Source: Gammaproteobacteria bacterium (GTDB lineage Bacteria > Pseudomonadota > Gammaproteobacteria > S012-40). Taken from it: DNA of 64,000 nt. Of this stretch, positions 34,997 through 44,322 are shown one piece after another; position 1 is the stretch's first letter, and each line of letters starts with the position of its first letter. The translations under genes were made by a program, and so were the position numbers. Location: assembly GCA_029884425.1 (NCBI GenBank), contig JAOUHV010000011.1, positions 1 to 64,000 of the forward strand, in the 5' to 3' direction. The notes beneath the pieces were generated by a model. It did no database searches, was not told where the DNA came from, and saw only the letters and a program-made list of their open reading frames with translations.

Positions 34997-35788
34997 TCAG
35001 AAGTTGTGCGAGATGAATCCGTACGCTGAGTGATTGTGGATGGATTCGAAATTTTCCGATTCCACCGTGTAGCCCACAATGCGCTCGTCGGCATTGAGTT
35101 TGGCTGCCACGTCCCGCACCATGTCTTCGACGAATTTGGGATTGTCGTAAGCGCGCTCGGTGACGTATTTTTCGTCGGGACGTTTGAGCAGTCCGTAGAG
35201 CTCGCACGAGGCTTCGGTTTCCACCAGGGTGATCAGTTCTTCAATCCAGACAAAATCACGCGTGCGCACGGTAACCGTGACGTGCGAGCGCTGGTTGTGC
35301 GCGCCGTAGTCAGAGATTTTTTTCGAACACGGACACAAACTGGTGACAGGTACCACGACCTTGATCAGCAGTTCGGGTTTGTCGCCCTTGATTTCGCCGA
35401 TGAAGGTGACGTCGTAATCCATCAGGCTGGTGACGCCAGACACGGGCGCAGCCTTGTTGACGAAATAGGGGAACATCATTTCGATGTGGCCCGATTGCGC
35501 TTCCAGGCGCTCAAGCATTTCCTTGAGCATTTCCTTGAATGACTTGACGGTAATTTCGCGTTCGTGCTCGTTGAGAATTTCAACGAAGCGTGACATGTGC
35601 GTGCCTTTGAAATTGTGCGGCAAGTTGACGTACATGTTGAAGGTGGCGATGGTGTGTTGCTCGCCACTGGTCTTGTCTTTTACCCGCACTGGGTGCCGTA
35701 TGTTCTTGATGCCCACTTTGTCGATGGGAATCTGACGGGTGTCAGCGCTGCTCTGAACGTCAGCGATGGGAGTGCAGGTGCCGGTCAT
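34997..35788 (-). CDS. folE2: GTP cyclohydrolase FolE2
   Basis: Type IB GTP cyclohydrolase (COG1469), making 7,8-dihydroneopterin triphosphate for folate or queuosine. The 263-residue protein contains the catalytic-loop motif [19 protein letters not shown] and the late NHSAY segment. It begins immediately after queD, with no gap, so the pair likely feeds one pathway (GTP to 6-carboxytetrahydropterin). FolE2 works with metals other than Zn and is often used under zinc limitation, but no Zur box was identified here. Confidence 0.95.
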   Translation of the reverse strand: MTGTCTPIADVQSSADTRQIPIDKVGIKNIRHPVRVKDKTSGEQHTIATFNMYVNLPHNFKGTHMSRFVEILNEHEREITVKSFKEMLKEMLERLEAQSGHIEMMFPYFVNKAAPVSGVTSLMDYDVTFIGEIKGDKPELLIKVVVPVTSLCPCSKKISDYGAHNQRSHVTVTVRTRDFVWIEELITLVETEASCELYGLLKRPDEKYVTERAYDNPKFVEDMVRDVAAKLNADERIVGYTVESENFESIHNHSAYGFISHNF

Positions 35789-36169
35789 TTATTCTTCCTC
35801 GTATCGCACGCAGGCACGCTCGGTTTCCCAGATGGTAATCGAACTGATACGGACGCGCTCGTCGTTGACAGTCTTGCTCAGCTCGGTAAAAAGGAAGCAA
35901 GCCAGGTTTTCTGCCGTGGGATTGATCTTGTCGAACGGTGGGATGTCGTTGAGATTGTAATGGTCGAGTTTGTCCAGCAGGGCCTTGGTGTGGCCCTTGA
36001 GGTCTTTGAAATCGATGCCCATGCCAACCTTATCCAGGGAGATGGCGGTGGCCTCAACCTCGATTTTCCAATTGTGACCGTGCAAACGATTGCAGGGGCC
36101 GTCATAACCACGCAGGTAATGAGCGGCGGCAAAGTCGGTCACGACTTTCATTGTGTAACGTGCTGCCAT
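35789..36169 (-). CDS. queD: 6-carboxytetrahydropterin synthase QueD / PTPS family
   Basis: Acts after GTP cyclohydrolase in queuosine (7-deazaguanine) synthesis. The 126-residue protein has the zinc His in AAAHYL and LHGHNW, and the catalytic Cys in DGPCNRLHGHNW. The late Glu residue region (IWETERACVRY) is present. It lies between dxs and folE2 on the same strand. Confidence 0.92.
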   Translation of the reverse strand: MAARYTMKVVTDFAAAHYLRGYDGPCNRLHGHNWKIEVEATAISLDKVGMGIDFKDLKGHTKALLDKLDHYNLNDIPPFDKINPTAENLACFLFTELSKTVNDERVRISSITIWETERACVRYEEE

Positions 36170-36182
36170 AATGTTGAGTATT

Positions 36183-38084
36183 TTACTTGGAGTTTGCGCC
36201 TATGGGTAGTCCCACAGAGCTAAAATGTGCCAAAACCTCTTCGGCGGCGCGGATTATACCACGACTGTCCAGGCCGCATTCGGCCAACAGTTGCTCGCGC
36301 GAGCCGTGATCGACGAAGATGTCAGGCAGGCCCAGGTGGATACAGCGGGGGACGTGTTCCATCAGTGACAGATACTCGGTGACTGCGCTGCCCGCGCCGC
36401 CAGCAATGGCGTTGTCTTCCAGGGTGATCAGCAGATCGTGGCGGGTGGCCAGATCCAGGATCAGCTCCTCATCCAACGGTTTGACAAAGCGCATGTTGGC
36501 CACGGTGGCGTCCAGCTGCTCGCCGGCGGCCAGTGCCTCGTGTAACAGTGCACCAAACGACAGGATCGCAACCCGCTGGCCCTGGCGACGGATTTCGCCT
36601 TTGCCCAGGGGCAGGGCGCGCATGGTGCTTTGCACGCTGACACCAGGGCCTTTGCCGCGTGGATAGCGGATGGCCGAGGGGCCGTCGAACTGGAAGCCGG
36701 TATACAGCATTTGCCGGCATTCGTTTTCGTCTGCTGGCGCCATGATCAGCATGTTGGGGATGCAGCGCATGAAGCTGAGGTCAAAACTGCCGGCGTGGGT
36801 CGGTCCATCCGGGCCAACCAGGCCGGCGCGGTCGATGGCGAACACCACCGGCAGATTCTGCAGTGCCACGTCGTGAACCAGTTGGTCATAGGCGCGCTGC
36901 AGGAAAGTGGAGTAAATGGCTACTACCGGCTTCAGACCTTCACAGGCTAAGCCTGCTGCCAGAGTGACCGCGTGTTGTTCGGCGATGCTGACATCGTAGT
37001 AGCGGTTAGCAAACTGCTGGGAAAATTCCACCATGCCTGAGCCTTCGCACATGGCCGGGGTGATGCCGATCAGGCGATTATCCTCGGCGGCCATGTCGCA
37101 CAGCCATTGGCCAAACACCTGGGTGTAGCTGGGACCGCTGGCTTTGGGTGCGATGCGCTGGCCGGTTTCGGTACTGAGCGCGGCGACCGCATGGTAGGTG
37201 CAGGGGTCAGCTTCGGAGGGCGCGTGGCCCTTGCCTTTTTTGGTCACCACATGCAGGAACTGCGGGCCGCTGAAGTCACGCATGTTGCGCAGGGTGGACA
37301 GCAGGGCATCGAAATCGTGACCGTCGATGGGGCCGATGTAATTAAAACCCAGCTCTTCGAACAGGGTGCCGGGAATCACCATGCCTTTGACGTGCTCTTC
37401 GGCGCGACGCGCCAGTTCGGCCACGCCTGGCATGGATTTGAATACTTTTTTGCCGGTTTCGCGGGCTTGGGTGTAGAGCTTGCCGCTGAGAATTTTGGCC
37501 AGGTAATTGGACAGGCCGCCGACGTTGGGTGAAATCGACATTTCGTTGTCGTTGAGGATGACCAGCAGGTTGGCATCCAGATCGCCGGCGTGATTCAGTG
37601 CCTCAAACGCCATACCCGCAGTCATGGCACCATCGCCGATAATCGCGGCTACGTGGCGACCGGCGTTCTGCTGCTTGGCGGCCAGGGCCATGCCCAGTGC
37701 CGCGCTGATGGACGTGCTGGAGTGACCGACGCCAAAGGTGTCGTACTCGCTTTCACAGCGCTTGGGAAAACCGGCAATGCCGTTGCGCTGACGCAGGGTG
37801 TGCATCTGGTCGCGGCGACCGGTGAGAATTTTGTGCGGATAACTTTGGTGGCCCACGTCCCACACCAGCCGGTCTTCCGGAGTGTTGTAGACGTAGTGCA
37901 GGGCGATGGTCAGTTCCAGCACACCCAGCCCGGAGGAGAGGTGGCCACCGGTTTCACCCACGGATTCGAGCAGAAAACCACGCAATTCGCTGGCGAGTTT
38001 GGGCAGGTCAGACTCCGGTAGCTGCCTGAGCTCTTCCGGTCCGTCAATGGAAAACAGCAATGGATAAGAAGCTGGGTCGACCAT
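36183..38084 (-). CDS. dxs: 1-deoxy-D-xylulose-5-phosphate synthase Dxs
   Basis: Thiamine-diphosphate enzyme joining pyruvate and glyceraldehyde-3-phosphate at the start of the MEP isoprenoid pathway. The 633-residue protein shows the TPP motif [20 protein letters not shown] and the DXS-type [19 protein letters not shown] segment. Length is normal. It follows ispA, as in many proteobacteria. Confidence 0.97.
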   Translation of the reverse strand: MVDPASYPLLFSIDGPEELRQLPESDLPKLASELRGFLLESVGETGGHLSSGLGVLELTIALHYVYNTPEDRLVWDVGHQSYPHKILTGRRDQMHTLRQRNGIAGFPKRCESEYDTFGVGHSSTSISAALGMALAAKQQNAGRHVAAIIGDGAMTAGMAFEALNHAGDLDANLLVILNDNEMSISPNVGGLSNYLAKILSGKLYTQARETGKKVFKSMPGVAELARRAEEHVKGMVIPGTLFEELGFNYIGPIDGHDFDALLSTLRNMRDFSGPQFLHVVTKKGKGHAPSEADPCTYHAVAALSTETGQRIAPKASGPSYTQVFGQWLCDMAAEDNRLIGITPAMCEGSGMVEFSQQFANRYYDVSIAEQHAVTLAAGLACEGLKPVVAIYSTFLQRAYDQLVHDVALQNLPVVFAIDRAGLVGPDGPTHAGSFDLSFMRCIPNMLIMAPADENECRQMLYTGFQFDGPSAIRYPRGKGPGVSVQSTMRALPLGKGEIRRQGQRVAILSFGALLHEALAAGEQLDATVANMRFVKPLDEELILDLATRHDLLITLEDNAIAGGAGSAVTEYLSLMEHVPRCIHLGLPDIFVDHGSREQLLAECGLDSRGIIRAAEEVLAHFSSVGLPIGANSK

Positions 38085-38189
38085 GTTTTTGTAGTTTCGT
38101 CTGCGTAACCGATTAATTTATGAAAAGTATACCCTATTTGCGCTCAGGGCTGGCCTTCATTTCCACACTGCGGACCAAGAAAATCGGCG

Positions 38190-39083
38190 CTAGTGGCCCC
38201 GTTGCACGATGTAGGCCGAGATGGCGCGCAGGGTATCTGCCCGTCGGTCCAGTCCGCTCAGAGCATCAAGTGCCTGCTGATGTAGTTCCAGGGCAATTTT
38301 CTTGGCCCCATCCAGACCCAGCAGCGCCGGGTAGGTCGGTTTGTTCAGCGCAATATCAGCGCCCTGGGTTTTGCCCAGGGTCTCGGTATCGGCTTCCACA
38401 TCCAGAATGTCATCACGTACCTGAAACGCCAGACCAACACAGCGGGCGTAGGTTTTCAGATTGTCGATGACGGCAGCATCCGCCTTGGCCACGTAAGCGC
38501 CCATTAGTACGCTGGCGCGAATCAGTGCGCCGGTTTTGTGCAGATGCATGTTTTCCAGTTCGGCCTGAGTCAGTTTTTGGCCAACGGACCCCAGGTCGAT
38601 GGCCTGACCGCCGCACATGCCGACCGAGCCGCTGGCATTGGCCAGTTCGGCGATCAGTTTCAGTCGCGTGGCGGCATCACCGACGCGCTCGTCATTGGCC
38701 AGCACATCGAACGCCAGGGTTTGCAGCGCGTCGCCCACCAGGATCGCTGTGGCTTCGTCAAAGGCTTTGTGGCAAGTCGGCTTGCCGCGACGCAGATCGT
38801 CGTTGTCCATCGCCGGCAGGTCGTCATGCACCAGCGAATAGGCGTGAATAAATTCAATGGCACAGGCCGGAGCATCGAGCTGCGCCAGATCCGCGCCCAG
38901 TGCGCTGCCAGCGGCGTAGACCAGTACCGGACGCACGCGCTTGCCGCCGTTTTGGCTGGAGTAACGCATCGCCTCGTGCAGGCGTTGTGGCTGCTGGCTG
39001 GCGGGGGGCAAAAAATGCTCCATGGCGCTTTCCACGCGATCCTTGTAGGCGGCCAGGGTGGTTTTGAAATCGTCAGTGCTCAT
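38190..39083 (-). CDS. ispA: Farnesyl diphosphate synthase IspA
   Basis: Makes farnesyl diphosphate from IPP and DMAPP/GPP. The 297-residue protein carries both Asp-rich motifs: DDLPAMDNDDLRRG (FARM) and DDILDVEAD (SARM). Its ATG overlaps the xseB stop by four bases, the typical xseB-ispA arrangement. Confidence 0.96.
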   Translation of the reverse strand: MSTDDFKTTLAAYKDRVESAMEHFLPPASQQPQRLHEAMRYSSQNGGKRVRPVLVYAAGSALGADLAQLDAPACAIEFIHAYSLVHDDLPAMDNDDLRRGKPTCHKAFDEATAILVGDALQTLAFDVLANDERVGDAATRLKLIAELANASGSVGMCGGQAIDLGSVGQKLTQAELENMHLHKTGALIRASVLMGAYVAKADAAVIDNLKTYARCVGLAFQVRDDILDVEADTETLGKTQGADIALNKPTYPALLGLDGAKKIALELHQQALDALSGLDRRADTLRAISAYIVQRGH

Positions 39084-39328
39084 TCGTCGTTTTTACCTTG
39101 GAAGGCTTGGGGTTCCAGCGTGCCATTTTTTTCCATCAGGATTTGCACTTTTTGTTCGGCGTCTTGCAGGGCCTGTTGGCACTGTCGTGTCAGCTGAATG
39201 CCTTTTTCGAAGGCCTCCAGGCTGTCTTCCAGGCTGAGATCGCCTTGTTCCATGGTGCGGACGATGGTTTCCAGTTCGCTCAGTGCGTCCTCGAAACGAA
39301 GTGCATCCTCTTTCTTCTTCTTGGCCAC
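39080..39328 (-). CDS. xseB: Exodeoxyribonuclease VII small subunit XseB
   Basis: Small subunit of exonuclease VII. The 82-residue, helical protein has the conserved ALSELETIVRTMEQGDLSLE and FEKGIQLTRQCQ segments. It heads the minus-strand xseB-ispA-dxs-queD-folE2 run. Confidence 0.95.
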   Translation of the reverse strand: MAKKKKEDALRFEDALSELETIVRTMEQGDLSLEDSLEAFEKGIQLTRQCQQALQDAEQKVQILMEKNGTLEPQAFQGKNDE

Positions 39329-39433
39329 AGCGGTACTCCGCGAAAAAAGCCGTAACTTACCAGCTTGGCGGCGAACGGGTCAATCTGCTGTCGGCAGGCT
39401 GACACCGGCAGGGGGAACGGCGATAATGGGCGC

Positions 39434-40444
39434 ATGAATGAATCTAAACAACACATTAGCCTATTTTTACCCGCGTTTTTCCAACTGCCAGCCGAATTGC
39501 GAGCGACGTTGCTCGCCGATGGTTTGCCATTGTTACTGGGACGAGGCCAGCGGCTGGCGTCAGTCAACGGTGGTGACTGGCACGAGGCATTATGGCGTTT
39601 GCAGGGGATGGGCGAAGCCTTGGGCGAGGACGTGCCGGTGGCAGCGCTGCGCATGCTCGGTGCTGGGCAACCGCTGGAGTCGGGCGTGTACGCCTGCGTT
39701 GATCCGGTCAATGTCAGCCCCAATCGCGATCACCTGTTGCTGCTGGGCAATGACATGTTGGCGATCAGTCTGGCGGAGGCTCAGGCCTGGGCGGCGGAGC
39801 TGAACCGGTTTTTTGCCGATGACCAACTGCAATTAACCGTGCTGCAGAATAAACAGTGGGTGTGGCACAGTCCGACGCTTCCAGCGTTGCAGTGTTGTCC
39901 GCTGCGCGAAGCCACCGGGCGTAATGTGCGGCAGTGTTTGCCTCAGGGCGAGCAGGTGCCGGCGTGGACGCGGTTGCTGACCGAGGCGCAGATGTTGTTG
40001 CACAGCAGTGCCGGCAATGTGCAGCGGCGTGCGCGTGGACTGATGGAAGTCAACAGTCTGTGGCTGTGGGGTATGGGCCGCTTGCCGGCAGCCCGCGCGG
40101 GCAAGTTTGCGCGTCTGTACGGCGATGATGTGTTTGTTGCCGGCCTGGCGCAATTGACCGGCGCGAGCTATGCATCTCTGCCTGATGGCCCGGAGGCGGT
40201 GCTGCGTGACGTGACGGCGGATTCGGCGCTGCTGGTGTGGGACATTGATGCCCAGCAGGACGTGGCGGCACAGCTGATCCACTGGCAGCAGCAGTGGTTG
40301 TTGCCGCTGATGGCAGAATTGAAAGCAGGCCGCCTGGCGCGGCTAACCGTGGAACTGGGTGGGGGCGTGGCGCTCACTGCCACGGGCAAGGATTTGAAAC
40401 GTTTCTGGCGACGCCGTCGGCGTCTGGACACTCTGGAGAGTTGA
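39434..40444 (+). CDS. RpfE/ApgM-like protein
   Basis: A 336-residue cytoplasmic protein resembling proteins annotated as RpfE-type regulatory protein or phosphoglycerate-mutase-like in related bacteria. The segment VYACVDPVNVSPNRDHLLLL and the later LMEVNSLWLWGMGRLP are distinctive. ATG 39434 is preferred; the frame runs further upstream, but that part lies in the divergent promoter region. The actual reaction is unclear and catalytic residues of a mutase are not assigned. Confidence 0.6.
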   Translation: MNESKQHISLFLPAFFQLPAELRATLLADGLPLLLGRGQRLASVNGGDWHEALWRLQGMGEALGEDVPVAALRMLGAGQPLESGVYACVDPVNVSPNRDHLLLLGNDMLAISLAEAQAWAAELNRFFADDQLQLTVLQNKQWVWHSPTLPALQCCPLREATGRNVRQCLPQGEQVPAWTRLLTEAQMLLHSSAGNVQRRARGLMEVNSLWLWGMGRLPAARAGKFARLYGDDVFVAGLAQLTGASYASLPDGPEAVLRDVTADSALLVWDIDAQQDVAAQLIHWQQQWLLPLMAELKAGRLARLTVELGGGVALTATGKDLKRFWRRRRRLDTLES

Positions 40445-40445
40445 T

Positions 40446-42005
40446 TTGAATTACGATCTGGCCGCGCTGGAGTTTGATGGCATTCGTCGATTGCTGGAAG
40501 GTTTGGCAGCAACGCCGTACGGTGCCGATGCCGCGCGCGGATTGGAGTCACCACCGAACGTTGAAGTTGCGCGGCAAATGCAGCGTGCGGTGAGCGCCGC
40601 GCGGTATCTGCTTGAAAGTCAGCGGACGCTGCGGATTGATTCACTGGCCAATGTGCGGCCTTCGCTGCGCCAGGTCGCCAGCCCCGGAGGAACCCTGAGC
40701 GCGAAAGCGCTGGCCAATTTGTTACAGGTGATGGACGCGGCGGCAAAGCTGCATCGGTGGGTGAGCGATGAACCTGCCCTGTATCCCGGTGATGCGCGAC
40801 ATCTGCTGGCGGATACAGCGTTGCAGTCGCTGTTGCAGACCACCGTGTCGGCATCGGGTGCGCTGCGCGATGATGCCTCGGAATCGTTGACGGCGCTGTG
40901 GCATGCGCAACGCAGTCAGAGTCGCGAAGTGGAAAAGCTGCTCAAGGCAATGATGCAGCGTGATGACGTTCGTCATTGTCTGCGTGACGAATCCAAGGTG
41001 ATTTGGCAAGGTACGCGTGCAATGTTGGCAGTCAAGGCTGACAAGACAGAACAGATTCGCGGCGTGCGGCGTGGCAGTCATTATGGTGGTCGCGATGCGT
41101 TGATCGAACCGCTGGAAGCTGTGGCGCTGAACAACCAGTTGGAACGCACCAGCCAGAGCATTGGGGTTGAGCAACAAAAATTGTTGTGCGAAATCTCGGC
41201 GCAAGTTCAGCAGCACATTGACGCGCTGGAAAAAATGCTCGATGCCATTACCTGGATTGATTTGGCAATCGCCGCAGCGCAATTGAGCATTCAAACCGGC
41301 AGTCATGCGCCCGAGTTGCTGGACGAATCCTGCGTGGAACTCAATCAGGCTTATCACCCGCAGTTATTGCTGCAATTTATTCAGGGGGTCATTCCCCGGC
41401 CAGTGCCGATAACCTTGCATCTGAATGGCGAGCAGGGATTATTGCTGATCACGGGTCCAAACACCGGCGGAAAAACCGTGGCGCTGAAAACGCTGGGTTT
41501 GTTGGTATTGATGGCGCAATGCGGTTTACACATTCCGGCAGAACACGATTGTCGCATCGGCTGGTATGATGCGGTGATGGTCGACATGGGCGACCGGCAA
41601 AGTTTGTATCATCAGCTGTCGACTTTTGCCGGCCATGTGGAAGCGATGAAACGTATTTTGAATTTGGCCGGTGAGCATTCATTATTGCTGCTGGATGAGT
41701 TAGGAACGGGAACCGATCCCGACGAAGGTGCAGCATTGGCCATGGCGATTCTGGATGAACTGATTGCACGTCGGTGCCAGGGCTTGGTCAATACCCATCT
41801 TTCACCGCTGAAGGATTATGCCGCGCAGCAACAATACATCCAGAATGCGGCAATGGTGTTTGATCCAAAGACATTGTCACCGACCTACGAATTGCAAATC
41901 GGGGCCAGTGGCGTTTCGCTGGGGTTGATCATTGCCGAACGCAATGGTTTGCCGGCGGGCCTGGTGGCTCGCGCCCGCGATTATCTAAAACAAATTGAAT
42001 CTTGA
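40446..42005 (+). CDS. MutS2-like DNA-binding ATPase lacking Smr domain
   Basis: A 519-residue MutS-family protein. The start is TTG 40446 (MNYDLAALEFDGIRRLLEGL), with GGAGAG seven bases upstream; this matches the MutS2 N-terminus. The ATPase domain is intact: GPNTGGKTVALKTLGLL (Walker A), DMGDRQSL and LLLDELGTGTDPDEGAALA (Walker B), NTHLS (H-like loop). Full-length MutS2 is about 780 residues with a C-terminal KOW/Smr nuclease; here the protein ends soon after the ATPase core. MutS2 is uncommon in gammaproteobacteria, so this may be a divergent branch. Confidence 0.75.
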   Translation: MNYDLAALEFDGIRRLLEGLAATPYGADAARGLESPPNVEVARQMQRAVSAARYLLESQRTLRIDSLANVRPSLRQVASPGGTLSAKALANLLQVMDAAAKLHRWVSDEPALYPGDARHLLADTALQSLLQTTVSASGALRDDASESLTALWHAQRSQSREVEKLLKAMMQRDDVRHCLRDESKVIWQGTRAMLAVKADKTEQIRGVRRGSHYGGRDALIEPLEAVALNNQLERTSQSIGVEQQKLLCEISAQVQQHIDALEKMLDAITWIDLAIAAAQLSIQTGSHAPELLDESCVELNQAYHPQLLLQFIQGVIPRPVPITLHLNGEQGLLLITGPNTGGKTVALKTLGLLVLMAQCGLHIPAEHDCRIGWYDAVMVDMGDRQSLYHQLSTFAGHVEAMKRILNLAGEHSLLLLDELGTGTDPDEGAALAMAILDELIARRCQGLVNTHLSPLKDYAAQQQYIQNAAMVFDPKTLSPTYELQIGASGVSLGLIIAERNGLPAGLVARARDYLKQIES

Positions 42006-42015
42006 AAGAAGTGCT

Positions 42016-43794
42016 ATGTGCGGAATTTGTGGTGAACTTCGTTTTGATCAGCAAGCAGCCAGTCGTGAACACATCGATGCGATGCTTCACAAACTGGAAC
42101 GTCGTGGCCCGGATGCCGCTGGCCATCATTTGCGTGGTCCGCTAGCGCTGGGACATCGCCGTTTGGCGATTATTGATTTGTCGGAGCGCTCCAATCAACC
42201 GATGGTTGATCAACAGTTGGGATTGACGCTGGTGTTCAACGGCACAATTTACAACTACAAAAAATTGCGTTCCGAATTGCGGCAGAAGGGCTACCAATTT
42301 TTTTCCGATGGCGATACCGAAGTCATCATCAAAGCCTATCACTGCTGGGGCGAAGCGTGTGTGGAACGCTTGCACGGCATGTTTGCGTTTGCACTTTGGG
42401 ATGAAGGACGCCGGACGCTGTTTTTGGCGCGGGATCGGTTTGGCATCAAGCCGCTGTATTTTACCCAGACGCAGCAATTTTTCCGTTTTGCTTCCAACAT
42501 TCAGGCATTGCTGGCGGCAGGTGGTGTCGACACTGATATCGATCCGGTGGCATTGCATCACCAACTGAGTTTGCATGCGGTGATTCCTGCGCCGCGCACC
42601 ATCCTCAAAGGCGTACACAAACTGGAACCCGGTACCTGCATGCGCATCGACGGCGAGGGCGAGATTACCGAGCATCGCTACTGGCAGTTGAACGCACAGC
42701 GTCCCAGCGAAAATTATTCCGAACAGGAGTGGCAGGAGCGCATTCATCAGGCATTGCGTGACGCGGTGAAAAAACGCAGTGACGTGGCAGACGTCCCTGT
42801 GGGTGTGTTGCTGTCTGGCGGTTTGGATTCCAGTTTGTTGGTCGCGTTGCTGGCGGAAGCTGGCGTAAAGGACATTCGTACTTTTTCCATCGGCTTTGAA
42901 GACATCGGCGATGAGCGCGGCAGCGAGTTTGAATTTTCTGATCAGGTGGTTGAGCGTTATCAGACGCGTCACCGTAAGCTGCATATTCCCAACGATCAGG
43001 TGCTAAAGCGTCTGCCTGAGGCGGTGGCCAACATGGCTGAGCCCATGGTGGGACAGGATGCGGTGGCGTTTTATCTGCTGGCCGAGCAGGTGTCCAAAGA
43101 AGTGAAAGTGGTGCAAAGCGGCCAGGGTGCCGACGAGGTGTTTGCCGGTTATTTCTGGTACCCGCAAATGAACGAGGCTCAGGGCAGTGATCTGGAGCGT
43201 TTTGCCGACCGTTATTTTGATCGCAGCCACGAGGAATATCTGCAAACCGTGACTGAAAAATATCACGGCACAGATTACACCAGCGCGTTGATTGGCAAAA
43301 TGTTGGGCCAGCCTGGAGCAGATACTTTTATCGACAAAGTATTGCGCCTGGATGTGACAACGCTGATTGTCGATGATCCGGTAAAACGCGTAGACAACAT
43401 GACCATGGCCTGGGGCCTGGAAGCTCGCGTGCCGTTTTTGGATCATCAGTTGGTGGAACTGGCGGCGCAAATGCCACCGGAGCTGAAGCTGGCCTCGGGC
43501 GGCAAGCACGTGTTGAAAAATATTGCGCGCGGTTTGATTCCCGATGGCGTGATTGATCGTCCCAAGGGCTATTTCCCCATGCCGGCGTTGAAATATGTGC
43601 GCGGCGAATTTCTCGAATTTATGCGCGAGATTTTATTGTCGGAGACGTGTCAGCGGCGCGGATTATTTCAGCGTGCCTATGTGGAAAAATTACTCGCCGA
43701 TCCAGAGTCGCATCTGACGCGCATCAAAGGCAGCAAGCTGTGGCACTTGGCGCTGTTGGAATTGTGGCTGCAAACCAATGTGCAACAAAGCTGA
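42016..43794 (+). CDS. N-acetylglutaminylglutamine-type amidotransferase (AsnB superfamily)
   Basis: Glutamine-dependent amidotransferase, 592 residues. ATG 42016 gives MCGICGELRF, exposing the catalytic Cys2; the frame extends seven codons further but would mask it. The glutaminase domain (RRGPDAAGHH, NGTIYNY) is followed by the synthetase domain (SGGLDSSLL P-loop, GADEVFAGY). Several stretches (LSERSNQPMVD, LLAAGGVDTDIDPVALHH, HAVIPAPRTILKGV) recall TIGR03104-type enzymes making the osmolyte N-acetylglutaminylglutamine amide, more than ordinary AsnB. The usual partner (ligase/acetyltransferase, Ngg) is not adjacent. Confidence 0.8.
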   Translation: MCGICGELRFDQQAASREHIDAMLHKLERRGPDAAGHHLRGPLALGHRRLAIIDLSERSNQPMVDQQLGLTLVFNGTIYNYKKLRSELRQKGYQFFSDGDTEVIIKAYHCWGEACVERLHGMFAFALWDEGRRTLFLARDRFGIKPLYFTQTQQFFRFASNIQALLAAGGVDTDIDPVALHHQLSLHAVIPAPRTILKGVHKLEPGTCMRIDGEGEITEHRYWQLNAQRPSENYSEQEWQERIHQALRDAVKKRSDVADVPVGVLLSGGLDSSLLVALLAEAGVKDIRTFSIGFEDIGDERGSEFEFSDQVVERYQTRHRKLHIPNDQVLKRLPEAVANMAEPMVGQDAVAFYLLAEQVSKEVKVVQSGQGADEVFAGYFWYPQMNEAQGSDLERFADRYFDRSHEEYLQTVTEKYHGTDYTSALIGKMLGQPGADTFIDKVLRLDVTTLIVDDPVKRVDNMTMAWGLEARVPFLDHQLVELAAQMPPELKLASGGKHVLKNIARGLIPDGVIDRPKGYFPMPALKYVRGEFLEFMREILLSETCQRRGLFQRAYVEKLLADPESHLTRIKGSKLWHLALLELWLQTNVQQS

Positions 43795-43930
43795 CAAAAA
43801 AAGTCGGCTTTAAACTGTAGTATTTTACTAGGGTATCCGATATAATTTTGAGCATGTAGCATAGTGAATATGTAACTTATTGATTTTATATAGTAGACTC
43901 GGCAGGGTCAGTGCTTTTTTGGAGTTAGAA

Positions 43931-44272
43931 ATGGACGTTTTAGAGCGTATTCGTCAACAGGTTGAGAGTACCCCCATCGTGATTTATATGAAGGGTTCTC
44001 CCCAGTTTCCTATGTGCGGCTTTTCCAGTCGCGCGGCTGCAGCCATTCAGTCCTGCGGCGTTGAGTTTGGTTATGTGAACGTGTTGGAAGATCCCGAGAT
44101 TTTTGCGAATCTGCCGCGTTTTGCTGATTGGCCCACCTTTCCACAGGTCTATGTGAATGGTGAGTTGATCGGTGGTTGTGATATCACTCTGGAGATGCAC
44201 CAGCGCGGTGAGTTGAAGCCCATGCTGGAAGATGCGGTGAAAAATGCCAAGAGCAAAGACGCTGCAGAGTAA
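43931..44272 (+). CDS. grxD: Monothiol glutaredoxin GrxD (Grx4)
   Basis: Iron-sulfur cluster carrier of the CGFS type. The 113-residue protein has the YMKGSPQFPMCGFSSRA active site and TFPQVYVNGELIGGCDI. ATG 43931 with GGAG at 43921-43924 gives the normal start MDVLERI. It has its own terminator. Confidence 0.96.
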   Translation: MDVLERIRQQVESTPIVIYMKGSPQFPMCGFSSRAAAAIQSCGVEFGYVNVLEDPEIFANLPRFADWPTFPQVYVNGELIGGCDITLEMHQRGELKPMLEDAVKNAKSKDAAE

Positions 44273-44289
44273 TTGCGTACCGAGCTAGA

Positions 44290-44322
44290 CAAAAAAACGC
44301 CCCTGTCGGGGCGTTTTTTTTT
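44290..44322. terminator. Bidirectional terminator after grxD and the DHH gene
   Basis: CGCCCC/GGGGCG stem with a TGT loop, flanked by A7 and T9. It abuts the stop of the minus-strand gene. Confidence 0.93.

Noticed and set aside
35030-35542. 170-codon frame opposite folE2
   Set aside because: Shadow of folE2, which has the catalytic motif and family length.
43787-43811. Terminator at the end of the amidotransferase gene
   Set aside because: AAAGCTGAC/GTCGGCTTT can pair, but it includes the stop codon and lacks a T run; too weak to annotate.
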